From: an uncultured Clostridia bacterium
Lineage (GTDB): Bacteria; Bacillota; Clostridia; Christensenellales; Aristaeellaceae
DNA length: 64,000 nucleotides
Reading direction: 5' to 3'
NCBI GenBank assembly: GCA_934663595.1
Contig: CAKUKM010000001.1
Span: 248,001 to 312,000, forward strand
In this document: positions 35,790 through 45,196 of the stretch, one piece after another
How the letters are laid out: every line of letters starts with the position of its first letter
Numbering within the stretch: position 1 is the stretch's first letter
Position numbers and translations under genes: made by a program
The notes under the pieces: model-generated
Database searches by the model: none
Told to the model about the DNA's origin: nothing
Seen by the model: only the letters and a program-made list of their open reading frames with translations

Positions 35790-35818
35790 GTATAAGAATA
35801 TGTATGGAGGGTGTATCC

Positions 35819-38173
35819 TTGAAGAATCAGAATTCGATCTCGACCGTACAGCTGCCGCTGGTGGCTTTGCGCGGTCTGGTTTTATTCCCGAATACCGTAA
35901 CGAGTATCGACATCGCGCGCGATCGTTCGCTCGATTCCGTGCGCCGCGCCATGGAGGGCGACGGCTGCCTGTTTGCCGTTGCGCAGCGCGATTCCATGAT
36001 CGATCATCCGTCGGAGACCGATCTGTTTTCGATGGGCACGATCGTGCACATCAAGCACATCGTTCAGCAGCCGGATCAGTCGCTGCGCGTACTCGTCGAG
36101 GGCGAACAGCGCGCGCTGCTTTCGTCCGTTCTGGAGGGCGAGGAATCGCAGACCGCCGTCGTTTCGCCCATTGAGGATGCGAAGCTGATTGCGGATGTGA
36201 ATCAGAAGGCCGTCATGCGCACGGTGGTCACGCTCGTAAAAGGCATTCTGAACACGCGCGGCACGCCCATGCCGGAGCTGGTTCAGGCCATTTCCGGCGA
36301 AAAGGACCCGGGATGCTTTGCCAATGTGGTCGCCGCGGGCGTGCTGAACGTTTTAAGCGACCGGCAGGCGATTCTGGAATGCAGCGATATCAGCGAGCGG
36401 CTGAATCTGCTGCTGCTCAAGACCTCCGAGGAAGCAGCGCTGAGCTCGCTCGAAGAAAAGGTGCAGGCGCGCGCGAGAGAATACATGGAGCGCGCGAATC
36501 ACGATTACTTCCTGCGCGAACAGATTCATGCCATTCAGGATGAGCTCGGCGAGGGCGAGGACGAGGATATCGTAGAGCTTCGCAATCGCCTGCGCGAATC
36601 AAAAATGCCGGAAGAGGCCCACGAACGCGTTGAAAAGGAGTTGCGCCGCCTTGCGCGCACTGCGATTCAGGCGCCGGAAAGCAGCGTAAGCCAGAATTAT
36701 ATCGAATATATGCTGGATCTCCCGTGGGGAATCGAGGATGAATCGCCGATCGACCTGAAGAAGGCGCGCCGCATTCTCGACGAGGACCACTACGGCATGA
36801 AGGAGGTCAAGGAGCGCCTGATTGAGTACCTCGCCGTGCGCTCGATCACGGATCAGGCGAAGAGCCCGATTCTCTGCCTGGTCGGCCCGCCTGGCGTAGG
36901 CAAAACCAGCATCGCGCGCTCCGTCGCAAGGGCGCTCGGGCGCAAATTTACGCGCATTTCGCTCGGCGGCGTGCACGACGAGGCGGAAATTCGCGGCCAC
37001 CGCAAGACGTATGTCGGCGCGATGCCCGGCAAAATCATCTCGGCAATCAATCAGGTCAAGACCGTAAATCCCGTCTTCCTGCTCGACGAAATCGACAAAA
37101 TGGCCCACGACATGCGCGGCGATCCCGCCTCGGCGATGCTTGAGGTGCTCGATCCGGAGCAGAACTGCACGTTCCGCGACCATTATCTCGAAGCGCCGTT
37201 TGATTTGTCAAAGGTGCTGTTCATCACGACGGCGAATTCGATTGAAACGATCGATCGCGCGCTGCTCGACCGCATGGAAGTGATCGAGGTGCCGAGCTAC
37301 ACGATCGAAGAAAAAGCGCAGATCGCGAAGCGCCATCTGATGGTCAAGGAGCTGGAGGCGAACGGCCTGAAGCGCGCACAGCTGCGCATTCCCGAGCGCG
37401 TGCTGTTTGAAATCATCGATCTGTATACGCGCGAATCCGGCGTGCGCACGCTGGAGCGCGTGCTCGGCAAAATCTGCCGCAAGGTGGCGGTTCAGTTCGT
37501 GGACGATCCGGATCGCGCGCCGGTGCACCTGAAAAAGGCCGATTTGCCGGAATATCTGGGCGCGCCGCAGTATTTGCGCCAGCCGACCGAGGACAGCGCG
37601 ACCGTCGGCGTGGTAAACGGCCTTGCGTGGACGAGCGTCGGCGGCGAGGTCATGCCGATCGAGGTCGTCGCGTTCCCCGGAAAGGGCGCGATTGAGATCA
37701 CCGGCAATCTCGGCGACGTGATGAAGGAATCCGCGCGTCTGGCGCGCTCCGTCGTTCGCGCGCGCCTCGGCGCCTATCGCCTGAAGGACGATTATTTCGA
37801 AAAGCACGACATTCACATTCACGTGCCCGAGGGCGCGGTTCCGAAGGACGGCCCGTCCGCAGGCGTTGCGCTCACGTGCGCCATTCTCTCCGCCATCGCG
37901 GGTCTGCCCGCGCGAAACGACATGGCGATGACCGGCGAGGTCACGCTGACCGGCCGCGTATTGCCGATCGGCGGCGTAAAGGAAAAGCTGCTGGCCGCCT
38001 ATCGAATGGGAATTACGCATCTGCTGCTGCCGAAGGCCAACGAAAAGGATCTGGAAAAGATCGATTCCGAGGTGCTGGAGAAGCTCGATATCGCGCTGAT
38101 GGATCGCGTGGACGACGCGCTGGACGCGGTTCTCGAGAAAAGACATGAAGAAAGCGTGAGGCTTGCCATATGA
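35819..38173 (+). CDS. lon: ATP-dependent protease Lon (LonA)
   Basis: A 784-residue hexameric AAA+ serine protease degrading misfolded and regulatory proteins. The N-terminal substrate domain (from LPLVALRGLVLFPN), the AAA+ module with Walker A GPPGVGKTS and Walker B FLLDEIDK, and the protease domain with the catalytic dyad S680 (PKDGPSAG) and K723 (GGVKEKLL) are complete. The start is TTG at 35819 with GGAGGG at 35806-35811; the in-frame ATG at 35804 has no ribosome site. It overlaps ysxC by four bases. Confidence 0.95.
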   Translation: MKNQNSISTVQLPLVALRGLVLFPNTVTSIDIARDRSLDSVRRAMEGDGCLFAVAQRDSMIDHPSETDLFSMGTIVHIKHIVQQPDQSLRVLVEGEQRALLSSVLEGEESQTAVVSPIEDAKLIADVNQKAVMRTVVTLVKGILNTRGTPMPELVQAISGEKDPGCFANVVAAGVLNVLSDRQAILECSDISERLNLLLLKTSEEAALSSLEEKVQARAREYMERANHDYFLREQIHAIQDELGEGEDEDIVELRNRLRESKMPEEAHERVEKELRRLARTAIQAPESSVSQNYIEYMLDLPWGIEDESPIDLKKARRILDEDHYGMKEVKERLIEYLAVRSITDQAKSPILCLVGPPGVGKTSIARSVARALGRKFTRISLGGVHDEAEIRGHRKTYVGAMPGKIISAINQVKTVNPVFLLDEIDKMAHDMRGDPASAMLEVLDPEQNCTFRDHYLEAPFDLSKVLFITTANSIETIDRALLDRMEVIEVPSYTIEEKAQIAKRHLMVKELEANGLKRAQLRIPERVLFEIIDLYTRESGVRTLERVLGKICRKVAVQFVDDPDRAPVHLKKADLPEYLGAPQYLRQPTEDSATVGVVNGLAWTSVGGEVMPIEVVAFPGKGAIEITGNLGDVMKESARLARSVVRARLGAYRLKDDYFEKHDIHIHVPEGAVPKDGPSAGVALTCAILSAIAGLPARNDMAMTGEVTLTGRVLPIGGVKEKLLAAYRMGITHLLLPKANEKDLEKIDSEVLEKLDIALMDRVDDALDAVLEKRHEESVRLAI

Positions 38174-38766
38174 TGATCAAAAAAGCAAAGTTCCAAACCT
38201 CGCTGGCTGAATTCAAGCCCTTTCCCGGTCAGGGACTTCCGGAAATCGCGTTCGCCGGCAAATCCAATGTGGGCAAATCGTCGCTGATCAACGCGCTGAC
38301 GCACAATTCCAAGCTCGCGCGCACGTCGTCCGAGCCGGGAAAGACGCGTCTGGTGAATTTCTATCTGCTCAACGAGGCGTTTTTCCTGGTCGATCTGCCC
38401 GGCTACGGCTTTGCGCGCGCGTCCAAGCAGGAAAAGGAAAAGTGGTCGGGCATGATCGAGGGCTATTTGCAGGGCTCCGAAAACCTGCGCCACGTCGTTC
38501 AGCTGGTGGACATTCGCCACGCGCCGACCGAGGAGGATCAGATGATGACCAACTATCTGCGCCATTACGAGATCCCGTTCACAGTCGTCGCCACCAAGGC
38601 GGACAAGCTCTCCAAGGCGCAGCGCAGCCGCTCGATCCCGGTCATCTGCCGCACGCTGGTGGTGCAGCCGTGGGAAATCATCGCGTGCTCGTCGGAGGAC
38701 GGCACCGGTCTGGAGGCGCTGACCGACGCCATGGAGCGCGTGCTTGCACCGCAAACGGAAGAATAG
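38170..38766 (+). CDS. ysxC: Ribosome biogenesis GTP-binding protein YsxC/EngB
   Basis: A 198-residue TRAFAC GTPase needed for late 50S assembly. It has G1 AGKSNVGKSSLIN, G3 DLPGYGFA and G4 TKADKLS. The start ATG overlaps the lon stop (ATGA), the common lon-ysxC arrangement of Firmicutes. The aspartokinase gene follows after 11 bases. Confidence 0.95.
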   Translation: MMIKKAKFQTSLAEFKPFPGQGLPEIAFAGKSNVGKSSLINALTHNSKLARTSSEPGKTRLVNFYLLNEAFFLVDLPGYGFARASKQEKEKWSGMIEGYLQGSENLRHVVQLVDIRHAPTEEDQMMTNYLRHYEIPFTVVATKADKLSKAQRSRSIPVICRTLVVQPWEIIACSSEDGTGLEALTDAMERVLAPQTEE

Positions 38767-38777
38767 AGGAGTGCGCT

Positions 38778-40094
38778 ATGGGAATTAAGGTTGTAAAATT
38801 TGGCGGCTCTTCGCTGTGCGACGCGGAGCACTTCCGGCGGGTCAAAAGCATCATACAGGCCGATCCGGCGCGATGCTATGTCGTGCCCAGCGCGCCCGGC
38901 AAGCGCACGCCCGACGACAAGAAGATCACCGATCTTCTGTATGAATGCTATCACCTCGTGGACATCAATCAACCGCACGAGGAGACGTTCGAGATCGTCG
39001 CGCGCCGCTTCCGCGAAATTGCGAGCGAGCTCGAGCTGACCTTCGATCTCGAAGGCGTGCTGCGCGAGACCTGCCACGAAATCCGCAAGCGCCGCAGCCC
39101 CGATTATGCGGCCAGCCGCGGCGAATACCTGAGCGGGCTTCTGCTTTCGGAATACCTGGGCTGGGATTTCATCGATCCGGTCGACGTCATCAAATTCGAT
39201 CGCCGCGGCACGTTCGCGTCCGAATGGACGAATGAAATGCTCAAAAAAGCGCTCGAGGATCATCCGCACGCGGTCATTCCCGGCTTTTACGGCTCGTATC
39301 CAAACGGAGAGGTGCACACGTTCTCGCGCGGCGGCAGCGACGTTTCCGGCGCGATCGTGGCCCGCGCGGCGGAGGCGGACGTGTACGAGAACTGGACGGA
39401 CGTAAACGGCTTTTTGATGGCCGATCCGCGCGTGGTGGATCATCCGCGCTGCATCCGCAAGCTGACCTATCGCGAATTGCGCGAGCTTTCTTACATGGGC
39501 GCGACGGTGCTGCACGAGGACGCGATCTTCCCGGTGCACAAGGCGGGCATCCCGACCAATATTCGCAACACCAACGATCCCTCCGAGCCGGGCACGATGA
39601 TCGTGGCCCAGCCGACCGAGGAAAGCTACGAAACGCCGATCACCGGCATCGCCGGCCACAAGGATTTCACGCTGATTACGATCGACAAGGCGATGATGAA
39701 CGCCGAATACGGCTTCGGCTGCCGCGTGCTGCAGGCGCTGGAGGATTTCGACGTGTCGTTTGAGCATTTGCCGACCGGCATCGACACGATGTGCGTCGTG
39801 ATTTCCGACAAGGAGCTGCTCACGCGCAAGGATCAGATCATTCAGCGCATCAAGCAGACCTGCCAGCCGGATTCGATCGAAATTCAGTCCGGCATGGCGC
39901 TGATTGCGACCGTCGGCTACGGCATGGTGCGCCGCCGCGGCACGGCGGCAAAGCTGTTCACCGCGCTGTATCAGGCGGGCGTAAACGTGCGCATGATCGA
40001 TCAGGGCTCGAGCGAGCTGAACATCATCGTCGGCGTGGACACCGCGGATTTCGATACCGCGATGCGCGCAATCTACAATGCCTTCGTGAATTGA
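38778..40094 (+). CDS. Aspartate kinase with tandem ACT domains
   Basis: A 438-residue enzyme phosphorylating L-aspartate at the head of the Lys/Thr/Met pathway. The catalytic domain starts KVVKFGGSSL and contains FSRGGSDVSGAIVA and WTDVNGFLMADPR. The C-terminal regulatory part (about 300-438) shows two ACT units (TLITIDKAMMN..., MALIATVGYGM...), so feedback control is expected. The N-terminal region has an insertion-like stretch with PSAPGKRTPDDKK. The start is ATG at 38778 after GAGGAG; the longer frame lies inside ysxC. Which amino acid inhibits it cannot be told. Confidence 0.9.
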   Translation: MGIKVVKFGGSSLCDAEHFRRVKSIIQADPARCYVVPSAPGKRTPDDKKITDLLYECYHLVDINQPHEETFEIVARRFREIASELELTFDLEGVLRETCHEIRKRRSPDYAASRGEYLSGLLLSEYLGWDFIDPVDVIKFDRRGTFASEWTNEMLKKALEDHPHAVIPGFYGSYPNGEVHTFSRGGSDVSGAIVARAAEADVYENWTDVNGFLMADPRVVDHPRCIRKLTYRELRELSYMGATVLHEDAIFPVHKAGIPTNIRNTNDPSEPGTMIVAQPTEESYETPITGIAGHKDFTLITIDKAMMNAEYGFGCRVLQALEDFDVSFEHLPTGIDTMCVVISDKELLTRKDQIIQRIKQTCQPDSIEIQSGMALIATVGYGMVRRRGTAAKLFTALYQAGVNVRMIDQGSSELNIIVGVDTADFDTAMRAIYNAFVN

Positions 40095-40102
40095 ACAGAC
40101 AA

Positions 40103-40134
40103 ATCCCCGGCCAGCGCGCCGGGGGATGCTTTTA
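40103..40134 (+). terminator. Terminator of the lon-ysxC-aspartokinase operon
   Basis: A GC-rich stem of nine pairs (40103-40111 with 40118-40127, one bulge), followed by GCTTTTA. Confidence 0.7.
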
Positions 40135-40140
40135 TGCAAA

Positions 40141-40171
40141 AGAAAAAGCTCATCAAAAACGATGAGCTTTT
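40141..40171 (-). terminator. Terminator of the tRNA-Val gene
   Basis: A perfect 11-bp stem (40144-40154 with 40161-40171) directly after the tRNA 3' end, with a T-rich tail on the minus strand. Confidence 0.8.
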
Positions 40172-40172
40172 G

Positions 40173-40249
40173 TGGTGGGGTTAGTAGGGCTCGAACCTAT
40201 GACCTTCACGATGTCAACGTGACGCTCTAACCAACTGAGCTATAACCCC
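40173..40249 (-). tRNA. tRNA-Val (GAC)
   Basis: A complete cloverleaf on the minus strand: acceptor GGGGTTA/TAACCCC, D arm GCTCAGTTGGTTAGAGC, anticodon arm TCACG-TTGACAT-CGTGA with anticodon GAC (40215-40213), TTCGAGC loop, and an encoded CCA. The outer T-stem pair looks mismatched. It decodes GUC/GUU and matches the GUC specifier of the valS T-box in this window. Confidence 0.93.
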
Positions 40250-40262
40250 GCACAACATGATT

Positions 40263-40291
40263 ATTATACGACAAAGCCGCAGATTTGTCAA
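40263..40291 (-). promoter_or_regulatory. Promoter of the tRNA-Val gene
   Basis: Consensus TTGACA (40291-40286), 17-bp spacer, TATAAT (40268-40263) on the minus strand. Confidence 0.85.
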
Positions 40292-40377
40292 TAGTCTTTT
40301 TCCAGAAAAAGCAAGTTTGGCATGGAATTAACAAATCCAGCATAGTATGGAGGCGGACATGGGAGGAGTGTGACAAT

Positions 40378-42099
40378 ATGAACTACTTTGGCGTTTATCA
40401 TTCCAACGAACCGCTCTCCGGCATGGGGGATCTGGCCTGCATTGCGAAGGGCAGAATGCAGCTCTGCGCCGCGGAAAGCGCTTCCGAAGGCCGTTTGATC
40501 GCAATTGCGGAGGGCCGGCTGCGCAATCGGTATGCGCTTTTGAATCAGCTGCGATTGCGCGAAAGCCCGAGCAACGCGCTGATCGTGCTGCGCGCGTATC
40601 AGAAATGGGGCAGCGCGTTCGTCCGGCATCTCGAGGGGCCGATTGCCGCGTGCGTCATGGATATCGAGGCCGACCGCATGGTGCTTTCGCGCGACCGCAT
40701 GGGCGAAATCCCCGTATTCTATTGCCGCAGCGACGCGGTCGCAATTGCATTTTCCGATCATCCGGACGCGCTGCTGCGCGCGGGAATGCTTCGGCCGATC
40801 GTCGACCGCGCAGGCCTGTGCGAGCTGTTTGCCCTCGGCCCCGCGCGCACGCCGGGATGCACGCCCTATCGCGACCTGCGCGCGCTGGAACCGGGCTGCT
40901 GCATGATTGCCGAAAGCGGGCAAATGCGCATCGAGCGCTATTTCCGGATCGAGGAGCGCGCGCATCGCGAAGGCGAATCGGACACGATCCGCCACACACG
41001 CGCGCTGCTCGACCACGCAATCGACGACATCGCGGCGCTGCGACCGGGGGCGATGCTGTCCGGCGGCCTGGATTCCACGGCGCTCACGGCGCTGCTGGCG
41101 GCTCAGGACGGGCGCGTAAAGACCTTCTCGGTCGATTATCGCGGCAACGAAACGGACTATCGGCCGAACGCGTTTCGCCCGTCGATGGACGCGCCGTATG
41201 TCGAAATCGCCGCCCAATCGCTGCACACCGAGCATTTGCGGTTTGTTCTCGAGCAGCAGGAGCTGGCCGACGCGCTGGACGCGGCCGTTGCGGCGCGCGG
41301 CTTCCCGGGAATGGCGGATATCGACAGCTCGCTGTGGCTGTTTGCCGGGAAAATTGCGCCGCACGCGCGGTATGTCGTCTCCGGAGAATGCGGCGACGAG
41401 GTTTTCGGCGGCTATCCGTGGTTCCGCGGCGACGCGCCGCTTTCGGAAGATGCGTTTCCCTGGTCGGGTTCGCTTTCATTGCGCAGCAGCGTATTGCGCG
41501 ACGATTTGCAGGAGATGCTCGATCTGCGCGGCTATGTGCGCTCGGCCATTCGCTCGGCCATCGAAAAATGCGGCGTTCAGGGCGAAAATTCGTGCCGCGA
41601 GACGCGTTTGAAGCGCATGCAGCTGCTGTGTTTCCAGTTCTTTATGGCGAATCTTCAGGAACGAGCGCGCTGCATGTGCGCTTCGCAGGGCATACACGTG
41701 CTCACGCCGCTGTGCGACGATCGGCTGGTGCAATACGTATTCAACGTGCCCTGGGCGATGAAATGCATGAACGGCATGGAAAAGGGGCTGTTCCGCGCCG
41801 CCGTTTCGGACTGCGTGCCCGAAGAAATCCGCACTCGCCGGAAGAGCCCGTATCCGAAGACCTGCAGCCCGGAATACGCGCAAATCATTCGCAGCCGCAC
41901 GCTGGAAATGCTCGCGGATTCGGAATCGCCGCTGCGCGAATGGATCGACGCGGAGGCCGTGCGCTCGATTGCGCTGTCCGATCTGGACGCTGCGGCCACG
42001 CCGTGGTTCGGCCAATTGATGGCCGGGCCGCAGATGCTGGCGTATCTGATTCAGATCGACCTCTGGATGCGCGCACGAAACGTCGAAATCAGGCTTTAA
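40378..42099 (+). CDS. Asparagine synthetase-like protein lacking the glutaminase cysteine
   Basis: A 573-residue protein with AsnB layout: Ntn-type glutaminase-like domain (1-190) and an ATP-pyrophosphatase synthetase domain (PP-loop MLSGGLDSTALTALL; later VVSGECGDEVFGGYPWF; RRKSPYPKT). The processed N-terminus should be Cys2 (MCGI); here it is MNYFGV, so the nucleophile is Asn. The Gln-binding NGEIYN segment is also altered (AEGRLRNRY). The synthetase half looks intact, so it may use free ammonia or act on another substrate. The start is ATG at 40378 with GGGAGG upstream; no upstream start restores a Cys. It is a single gene ending in a terminator. Confidence 0.82.
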   Translation: MNYFGVYHSNEPLSGMGDLACIAKGRMQLCAAESASEGRLIAIAEGRLRNRYALLNQLRLRESPSNALIVLRAYQKWGSAFVRHLEGPIAACVMDIEADRMVLSRDRMGEIPVFYCRSDAVAIAFSDHPDALLRAGMLRPIVDRAGLCELFALGPARTPGCTPYRDLRALEPGCCMIAESGQMRIERYFRIEERAHREGESDTIRHTRALLDHAIDDIAALRPGAMLSGGLDSTALTALLAAQDGRVKTFSVDYRGNETDYRPNAFRPSMDAPYVEIAAQSLHTEHLRFVLEQQELADALDAAVAARGFPGMADIDSSLWLFAGKIAPHARYVVSGECGDEVFGGYPWFRGDAPLSEDAFPWSGSLSLRSSVLRDDLQEMLDLRGYVRSAIRSAIEKCGVQGENSCRETRLKRMQLLCFQFFMANLQERARCMCASQGIHVLTPLCDDRLVQYVFNVPWAMKCMNGMEKGLFRAAVSDCVPEEIRTRRKSPYPKTCSPEYAQIIRSRTLEMLADSESPLREWIDAEAVRSIALSDLDAAATPWFGQLMAGPQMLAYLIQIDLWMRARNVEIRL

Positions 42100-42109
42100 T
42101 CCCGCAAAA

Positions 42110-42142
42110 AACAGCCTGCCCTCGCAAAAAGGGCGGGCTGTT
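42110..42142. terminator. Terminator between the AsnB-like gene and the GerMN lipoprotein gene
   Basis: A 13-bp stem (42110-42122 with 42130-42142, one G-T pair) with T and A runs on both sides, between convergent genes. Confidence 0.8.
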
Positions 42143-42148
42143 TGAGGT

Positions 42149-43654
42149 TCAATAGGCCGGCGTTTCCTCCGATTCCTCCACGGGCAGTGTCGGCAGCAGC
42201 AGGGTTTTTAAATAGATCTCGCCGCCGAAGGATTCCACCGCAACGCCCTCGACCAGTATCCGCACGCCGCGGATCTCCTTCATGGCGCACAGCGTATTCA
42301 CGATGGCATAGACGCAGCCGCGCTCCTCATCGGCGTTCATCAAAAGCGCACGGCGATAGAAATCGGCGGTAAAATTCACCGTGCAAACGCCGTCGGCCAC
42401 CGAAACGCCCAGGATGTCGTTCTCGCACGCGCCGGCCGGCAATGCGGAATCGCCGCTCCTTTCGGAAAGCGCGAACATTTCCGCCAGCACGTCGCGCGGC
42501 GAATGCGCGCGCTGCATGGAGAGCGCGCCGGCCGTCTTTTCCAGCGAGCCGTCGGCATGGGGGAGATAGACGTCGAACGAGCCGCCGATGCGGCAGGCGA
42601 AGTCCGCGCGATGAATCAGTCCGTCCGGGAAATTGAGCGTCGCATCGCCCATTTGGCAGGACGTGATCGTTTCGCCGTCGAGCGTAATGCGCACGGCATC
42701 GACATCGGGAACGAACGAGGCCACCGTCAGCACGACCGACGCGATCGCCTTCCATTCCGGAAGCTCGGTCATCGCGAGATATTCCAGTATGCCCGACGAG
42801 AATTCGAGCACCAGCACGCGCTCGCCCGAACGGGAAATCTCCGTTTTCGGATTGTTGATCAGCAGATCGACGTTCTCCGGCATCGGCGCAACCGTGGCCA
42901 CGCGCGTCTGTGCGCCGCTTCTGAGCGCGCGAATCAGCGCGGAGGCGTAATCCGTGCTGTCGAATTCAATTCGGCGCGTTTCCGGAACCAGCCAGTCGCC
43001 GTTTTCCGCAGGAAAATACAATATCGCGTCGCGCGCGATCGTGCCGGTTTCCTGGGTGAGGAAATAGCCGTTTTCGGCGGTCATCTGCGCATACGCGGAG
43101 GTAATGCTCACAAACGGCTCCGTCTTCGCGCCCACCGGAAGCCCCGCGAGCGCCACCGGCCGGCCGCCAATCAGGATATTCACGCCCTGAATGTCCTCCA
43201 GCGACAGCAGCGTATTGGCGATGCACGACAGCATCATCAGCGTATCCGTTTCGCTCGCAATGCCCAGCGCGTCCGCCGAGAGATTCACATTCACGATTCC
43301 GCACGCGCTTTCCACGCTCTTTAATTCCGTTCCGGACGGTATAAACGTCAGCTGCGAGGCGACCGACGAGCCGAACAGCAGCGCGCGCAGCACCGTTTCG
43401 CAGAAGTTCTCGTCGCTCGCCGGCGTCATGAATCGCTTGATTGTCGAAAACGACGTACCGTCGCCGGAAACATAGTGAAACGTCACGCTCACGCTCTCGC
43501 GCTGAATCTGTTCGCCCAGAATCTGCTCGACCGGCGCGTCCGACGGCGTGGGCAGCGGGTATTCCTGATCCGCGTCGGTCGTCGGCATGCGCGTGCAGCC
43601 GCTCAGCAGAATGGCGAGCGCCAGCGCAAGGAGCAGCCATCGTCTTGCCTTCAT
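42149..43654 (-). CDS. Lipoprotein with two GerMN domains
   Basis: A 501-residue exported protein. It has a signal peptide with lipobox LLSGC (Cys about residue 20), an acidic/Pro linker, then two GerMN-type domains (about 55-175, and about 380-490 with CENDILGVSVADGVCTVNFTADFYRR) and a GerMN-like middle region. GerMN modules occur in spore germination GerM and in actinobacterial LpqB. It lies 12 bases after a sensor kinase gene and is the third member of a regulator-kinase-lipoprotein operon. A role in modulating that kinase, as LpqB does for MtrB, is inference. Confidence 0.8.
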   Translation of the reverse strand: MKARRWLLLALALAILLSGCTRMPTTDADQEYPLPTPSDAPVEQILGEQIQRESVSVTFHYVSGDGTSFSTIKRFMTPASDENFCETVLRALLFGSSVASQLTFIPSGTELKSVESACGIVNVNLSADALGIASETDTLMMLSCIANTLLSLEDIQGVNILIGGRPVALAGLPVGAKTEPFVSITSAYAQMTAENGYFLTQETGTIARDAILYFPAENGDWLVPETRRIEFDSTDYASALIRALRSGAQTRVATVAPMPENVDLLINNPKTEISRSGERVLVLEFSSGILEYLAMTELPEWKAIASVVLTVASFVPDVDAVRITLDGETITSCQMGDATLNFPDGLIHRADFACRIGGSFDVYLPHADGSLEKTAGALSMQRAHSPRDVLAEMFALSERSGDSALPAGACENDILGVSVADGVCTVNFTADFYRRALLMNADEERGCVYAIVNTLCAMKEIRGVRILVEGVAVESFGGEIYLKTLLLPTLPVEESEETPAY

Positions 43655-43666
43655 GCGTTCGCCTCC

Positions 43667-45196
43667 TTATTTCTGTGAAAGCGGCAGGTCGATCGTAAAC
43701 GTCGATCCCTTGCCCTCTTCGCTGGTCGCGGTAATCGTGCCGCCGTGCAGCATCACGATCTGCTTGACGATCGAAAGGCCGAGTCCCGTGCCGCCGGTCG
43801 CGCGCGAACGCGCCTTGTCCACGCGATAGAATCGATCAAACACGTGGGGGAGGTCGGCGGCGGGAATGCCAATGCCGGTATCGGTCACGCGAATGATCGC
43901 GCGCTTGCCGGACCGCGCGAGGCTGGCCTGCACGGAGCCGCCGCGCGGCGTGTATTTGATCGCATTGTCGATCACATTGTAAATGACCTGCTGGAGCTTG
44001 ACCGCGTCGCCCGGCGTTTCGAGCGCTTCCTTCGCGCTGCATTCCAGCTCGATGCCGTTTTCGCGCGCGAGCGGCGCAAGGCGCTTGACCTGCTCCAGCA
44101 GCAGCTCGTGCAGATCGATATCGGAAATGCTCAGCTTCATGCCGCCACTGTCGATGTTGACCAGCGTCAGCAAATCGGACACGATTCGATTCAGGCGATC
44201 GATTTCCTTATTGACGTCCGACAGGAACTCGCGCGCCATGCCCGGATCGATCGGATCCTGATAGAGAATCGTTTCAATCAGTATTTTCATCGTGCTCAGC
44301 GGCGTCTTCAGCTCGTGCGACGCATTGGAAACGAACAGATTTCTCGACCGATCCAGCGTTTCGAGCTTTTCGGACATGCCGTTGAACGCGGCGGCCAGCT
44401 CGGCGAATTCCGTTTTGCCGCGAACGTTTACGCGCGCGGAGAAATCGCCGCCGCTCATTTTCGCAATGCCCTCGCGCAGCTCGCCGACCGGCTTGGTAAT
44501 CGTGCGCAGCACGAGGCTGCTCATCACAATCACAATCAGCGCGACCACGACCAGCCAGCCGAGAATCTTCAGCTGAATTTCGCGAAGGTTGTCGTAAATC
44601 TCCTGCACGCGCGAAACGTAAATCGCCACGCCCAGCAGGCCGTTTTCATCGGCGATTGCGGAGGCGAACACGCCCTTCATGTCGCTTCCGGCGGAGAAGA
44701 TGGATACGGTCGCGCTGGTATGCTTTGTGTCGCGGCCGGACGCATCGTAAATGCCGTAGCCGCTCGCCGCGCCGGACAGCACCTTCGACGATTCCGCGAG
44801 ATACAGCCGCACGCCGCTGAGCTGGGAATCGGTATCGACCTGCACCACGCCGAGCGAATCCAGAATCAGCACGCGGCTGTCCTCGTCCTGGCATGTTTCG
44901 GCGGCGTATTTCAGCATTTCGGCCGCATTCAGCGCAGCAAAAGGAGCGCATACTCGTTCCGCGAGGGAATCGGCGATGCGCTGATCGTCCTTGATGCGCT
45001 GATTAAACATATATTCGCCTACCAGCTGGATCAGCGAAACGCCGACGACGGAAAACGCGACGGCGATGATCAGCAGATAGGCGAGAACAATCCTCCAGCG
45101 AACGGAATATAGATTTTTCTTAATCCTTGTCAGTGAAATAGTAGCCCACTCCCCACTTGGTGAAGATGTATTCCGGCTGGCTGGGCACCCTTTCAA
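43667..45196 (-). CDS. Membrane sensor histidine kinase (WalK/MtrB-like)
   Basis: About 490-509 residues. TM1 (VLAYLLIIAVAFSVVGVSLIQ) and TM2 (ILGWLVVVALIVIVMSSLVL) enclose an extracytoplasmic sensor domain of about 130 residues. HAMP (RTITKPVGELREGIAKMSGGDF), HisKA (NASHELKTPLSTM) and HATPase_c (NVIDNAIKYT, DTGIGIPAADLP, GGTGLGLSIVKQI) follow; no PAS is evident. No ATG or GTG is in frame before TM1. The frame allows TTG at 45196, 77 bases inside the regulator gene and without a ribosome site, or rarer codons (CTG 45133, ATT 45139 or 45124). The start is therefore uncertain. Confidence 0.87.
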   Translation of the reverse strand: MKGCPASRNTSSPSGEWATISLTRIKKNLYSVRWRIVLAYLLIIAVAFSVVGVSLIQLVGEYMFNQRIKDDQRIADSLAERVCAPFAALNAAEMLKYAAETCQDEDSRVLILDSLGVVQVDTDSQLSGVRLYLAESSKVLSGAASGYGIYDASGRDTKHTSATVSIFSAGSDMKGVFASAIADENGLLGVAIYVSRVQEIYDNLREIQLKILGWLVVVALIVIVMSSLVLRTITKPVGELREGIAKMSGGDFSARVNVRGKTEFAELAAAFNGMSEKLETLDRSRNLFVSNASHELKTPLSTMKILIETILYQDPIDPGMAREFLSDVNKEIDRLNRIVSDLLTLVNIDSGGMKLSISDIDLHELLLEQVKRLAPLARENGIELECSAKEALETPGDAVKLQQVIYNVIDNAIKYTPRGGSVQASLARSGKRAIIRVTDTGIGIPAADLPHVFDRFYRVDKARSRATGGTGLGLSIVKQIVMLHGGTITATSEEGKGSTFTIDLPLSQK

